Made by a program: the position numbers and the translations under genes
The notes under the pieces: generated by a model
What the model was told of the DNA's origin: nothing
The model's database searches: none
Seen by the model: only the letters and a program-made list of their open reading frames with translations
Shown: piece by piece, positions 61,621 to 64,000 of the stretch
Layout of the letters: each line of letters starts with the position of its first letter
How positions within the stretch are numbered: the first letter of the stretch is position 1
NCBI GenBank assembly: GCA_903632075.3
Contig: CAHIKZ030000838.1
Location: forward strand, 716,001-780,000
Direction of reading: 5' to 3'
DNA: 64,000 bases
DNA from: Acanthosepion pharaonis
Taxonomy: Eukaryota; Mollusca; Cephalopoda; Sepiida; Sepiidae

Positions 61621-61796
61621 TTTATGTTTCCCTAGTTAATGTAAATAACTGTTGTTCCTGGCATTTTCTTTTTTTCCATGTCGAGATTCCTAACCTCTCC
61701 AGTTTTTGTCTCCTTTTTTGGTCGCGGCAGAGTCAGACTTTGTTTTTCCACACTCCAAATTTTAATTTTCCTTCCGACTCCATTAATGAGTAGTGA
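61621..61796. other. LINE 3' flank, no gene
   Basis: T-rich noncoding sequence between the Tx1-like LINE and the SINE pair; possibly the LINE 3' UTR. Confidence 0.35.
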
Positions 61797-62058
61797 TTTT
61801 CCAAGCGTAAATTAGATGTGGCACAAGGCTGAAAGTAGTGGGCACCCAGTGAGGATAGAACACACTACTCAGTCGTAATTGTTCTAGCGAGACAAGCTTG
61901 CTAACTATTACAGCACCTCAAGGTGTCCTAAAATGATTTTCTAAACGTGGCTTAGATGTGGCAAAAAGCCGAAAGTTTGAGTTACTCACTATACAGTCAT
62001 AATTGTTCTAGTGAGACAAATTTGCTCTCCATTACACCATTGCTGAGGTGCCCAACTC
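61797..62058 (-). mobile_element. Two adjacent SINE family S copies
   Basis: The minus strand carries two units in tandem (to 61935 and 61936-62058). Each holds a tRNA-like head (GTAATAGTTAGCAAGCTTGT), a B-box-like GTGTTCTATCC, a GGGTGCCCAC segment in the left unit, and a 3' part GCCACATCTAATTTACGCTT. The family fits tRNA-derived SINEs known from cephalopods. Confidence 0.6.
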
Positions 62059-62899
62059 CATTAGGGAGTATGCTGCTTGCTTCTGTCGGACGGCAAAATA
62101 CAGTGGCTGAAGGCTGGGCGGGTCGTACTAACATCTGTTTTGTTTTAGTTTGTTTTTATTTCATTCTTTTGTTTGGTTTTTGGGTTCATTCCCTCCCCCA
62201 TTATTTCATGTTTCATGAAAGTTTTATATTTTTTTTATAAAAAAAATTTGAAAAAGTGGCTTTATAAACACTATAAATTTTTATGACATGGAGTGTTTTG
62301 TAGATCCGTCGTGAATATTATGGTATATGTAAGATTAAGAGGTGATGGACAAGTTCTTGTGGTGATTGAGCATACTGTAATGAATGAATGGCTCGTGATT
62401 GTCATTAACTAGCACTTGGATAGTCAGTGATGATGACCAGTCTTTCCCCCACTTCCCTTTCGGCATTGTGCAAAAAATAAATATCCATTCGCATTTCCAT
62501 TGGGAAATCAACACCCACTTCAATCTAAATGGATGAGTACACTCGTATTAACCACCACCCCCTTTCTATGCGTTCAATAAATATAAACAAAATAAAAGCT
62601 AAATATTTACAAATATATATATATATACATAATTTGCATAAAATTTCCATTCATCATAAAACGATTTTTCTTATATATTATTATATATATATATATATTT
62701 ATATTTTTCTTATATATTATTATATATATATATATATAAATTATAACCTTTTAAATGATACATTCTCTGAACCAATGGCTAAGCTGCTTCCTTCGGTTAT
62801 AGACATGGAGATCAACAAAAAATTTTATATCTGCATTATGTGTATAGGTGATTTTTTTCAAAGCGATGTTGTACAAGGTCGAAAATACGGGAAAACCCA
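62059..62899. other. Intergenic, no supported gene
   Basis: AT-rich with TA microsatellites near 62617, 62685 and 62723 in a locally duplicated segment (TTTCTTATATATTATTATAT twice). Confidence 0.4.
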
Positions 62900-62985
62900 G
62901 TTAGGCATGAACTCACTATTCAGTCGTAATTGATCTAGCGAGACGAGCTCGCTAACCATAACACCACGTCGAAATGCCCAAGCAT
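62900..62985 (-). mobile_element. SINE family S, head only
   Basis: The minus strand reads CATTTCGACGTGGTGTTATG, GTTAGCGAGCTCGTCTCGCT and AATAGTGAGTTC. This is the least changed tRNA-like head in the window and served to recognise the split copy at 55826-56745. Confidence 0.6.
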
Positions 62986-63845
62986 TATGGGTATAGGATT
63001 GTAACTGCTATACGAAAATGAGTCTTGCCGGCGAAATTAGGTTTGCTTCAGTTAATGACAATAGAGAGCTTAGAGCAGCCTTTTAAGATTATATGTTAAG
63101 ATTATATGTTTTTAAGATTATATGCTTTTATGATTATATGTTTCGTAATATTTTTTGTAATAAAATACTTCGAAAATGATGTAAATATCTAGTGTGTCTA
63201 CTTACATGCATATCCTGGTCAGCCTATGAACTTTATATAACCTAAAAAATAATAAAATGACCCCCTGGACAAATAAAAATAAAACCGTCTCACATAATAA
63301 AAAAAAAAAGACATGACCTTCCCAAAATCAATCGCTTAGATAAAACCTCCAAATAAAAATCCAAACTTCTAAGAAAAGGACAATAAAATTCTCGCAAAAA
63401 TTAAACGATGAAATATATAAACTCGCAAATATAAATAGATCCTGCAAAGACCTGGAAAAATATAACCTTGTAACAAATGGAAAATACATCCAACAAAATA
63501 AAATGAAAGATTTACAAGAAAGAAATCGTTAATGCAAGCAACGTTAGTAATGGCTGCCGCCAACGGCGCGAATGAATCCGAAATTTTACTGTCGATAACT
63601 ACAAAACGGTAGATTTAATCAAATTTGTCAAGCCAGAATCGAATGAAGCATGTACAATTATACATAAATGTATGTATTCTGGAAATTTTTAAATGCAAAC
63701 TGAGCACAGGTTCTAAACTAAAAATTAACCAAAGAAATATTACGAATCTTCTAAGATAGAAGAACAAATATAATTTTTCTACTTCAATTTTGAAATAAAA
63801 TATTAATGAGTTTCCTACTTTATTTTATTAGTGCAATGTGTCAAG
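62986..63845. other. Intergenic, no supported gene
   Basis: AT-rich. Contains a TTAAGATTATATG short tandem repeat at 63084-63140. A plus-strand open frame near 63370-63530 (NDEIYKLANINRSCKDLEKY) lacks a start and a known motif. Confidence 0.35.
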
Positions 63846-63896
63846 TGGTTAGAGACGTTTGCTTTCCGACCATAAGGTCCGGGTTAAATTTTCAGG
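63846..63896 (+). mobile_element. tRNA-derived SINE head, second family
   Basis: GTCAAGTGGTTAGAGACGTT resembles an A box and GGTCCGGGTTAAATTTTCAG a degraded B box, at tRNA-like spacing. It leads directly into the tandem repeat. Confidence 0.5.
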
Positions 63897-64000
63897 AAGG
63901 TGATGATGTTAGTGGCCTGGGAAGGTGATGATGTTAGTGGCCTGGGAAGGTGATGATGTTAGTGGCCTGGGAAGGTGATGATGTTAGTGGCCTGGGAAGG
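63896..64000. repeat. 25-bp tandem repeat running off the window
   Basis: Four identical units beginning at 63901, 63926, 63951 and 63976, each TGATGATGTTAGTGGCCTGG followed by GAAGG. Continues past the edge. Confidence 0.95.

Overview
The window is AT-rich, gene-poor animal DNA crowded with old transposons and TA/GT microsatellites. Multi-exon genes with GT-AG introns, tRNA-derived SINEs, many Penelope-like elements, Tx1-like and RTE-like LINEs and a Helitron all point to a mollusc, most likely a cephalopod such as an octopus. That assignment is inference from repeat content. No prokaryotic, organellar or structural RNA genes were seen.

The host genes that can be supported form a family of small secreted cysteine-rich proteins on the minus strand. 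Gene C is complete (exons 21660-21552, 17634-17341, 5377-5291, 2038-1740; 262 residues). Gene B has three well-supported exons (40872-40639, 38946-38860, 34653-34478) and a weaker first exon (41522-41435). Gene A has three exons (47178-47052, 44893-44669, 43990-43907) and no terminal exon found. A decayed exon of a fourth member lies at 59641-59725. Every intron is phase 1, every internal exon is a multiple of three, and the exon-by-exon homology (signal peptide; linker plus CxW...CC; Cys...Trp strand exon; multi-Cys terminal exon) is clear. The cysteine spacing resembles the DUF4773 family of secreted animal proteins, recalled from memory and not searched. Genes A and C have TATA boxes about 100 bases before the start codon; B and C have AATAAA signals after the stop.

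Layout by region. 1-346: Gag fragment of a Ty3/gypsy-type element. 1635-5377: last two exons of gene C with a large inverted repeat. 5600-14880: a Tx1-like LINE (ORF1, then ORF2), its ORF1 split by a repeat-rich insertion and its ORF2 split by a 2.7 kb Helitron. 14930-16710: minisatellite flanked by a duplicated segment. 17341-21770: exons 2 and 1 and promoter of gene C, with a LINE copy in the intron. 22930-34360: intergenic, mostly LINE and Penelope copies. 34361-41663: gene B, whose introns hold a Penelope element, an LTR-like insertion and a solo LTR. 42240-47280: gene A with LINE insertions. 47600-54060: Penelope remnants, minisatellite, and an RTE-like LINE split by a pogo/Tigger transposon. 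55826-56745: a SINE split by a hAT-type element. 57456-58085: Tc1/mariner remnant. 59340-61620: decayed family exon, then a second Tx1-like LINE. 61797-64000: SINEs and a 25-bp tandem repeat running off the edge.

The biology worth following is the clustered secreted-protein family with exchangeable phase-1 exons, lying among transposons that sometimes record their own order of arrival (Helitron in LINE, pogo in LINE, hAT in SINE, LTR in Penelope).
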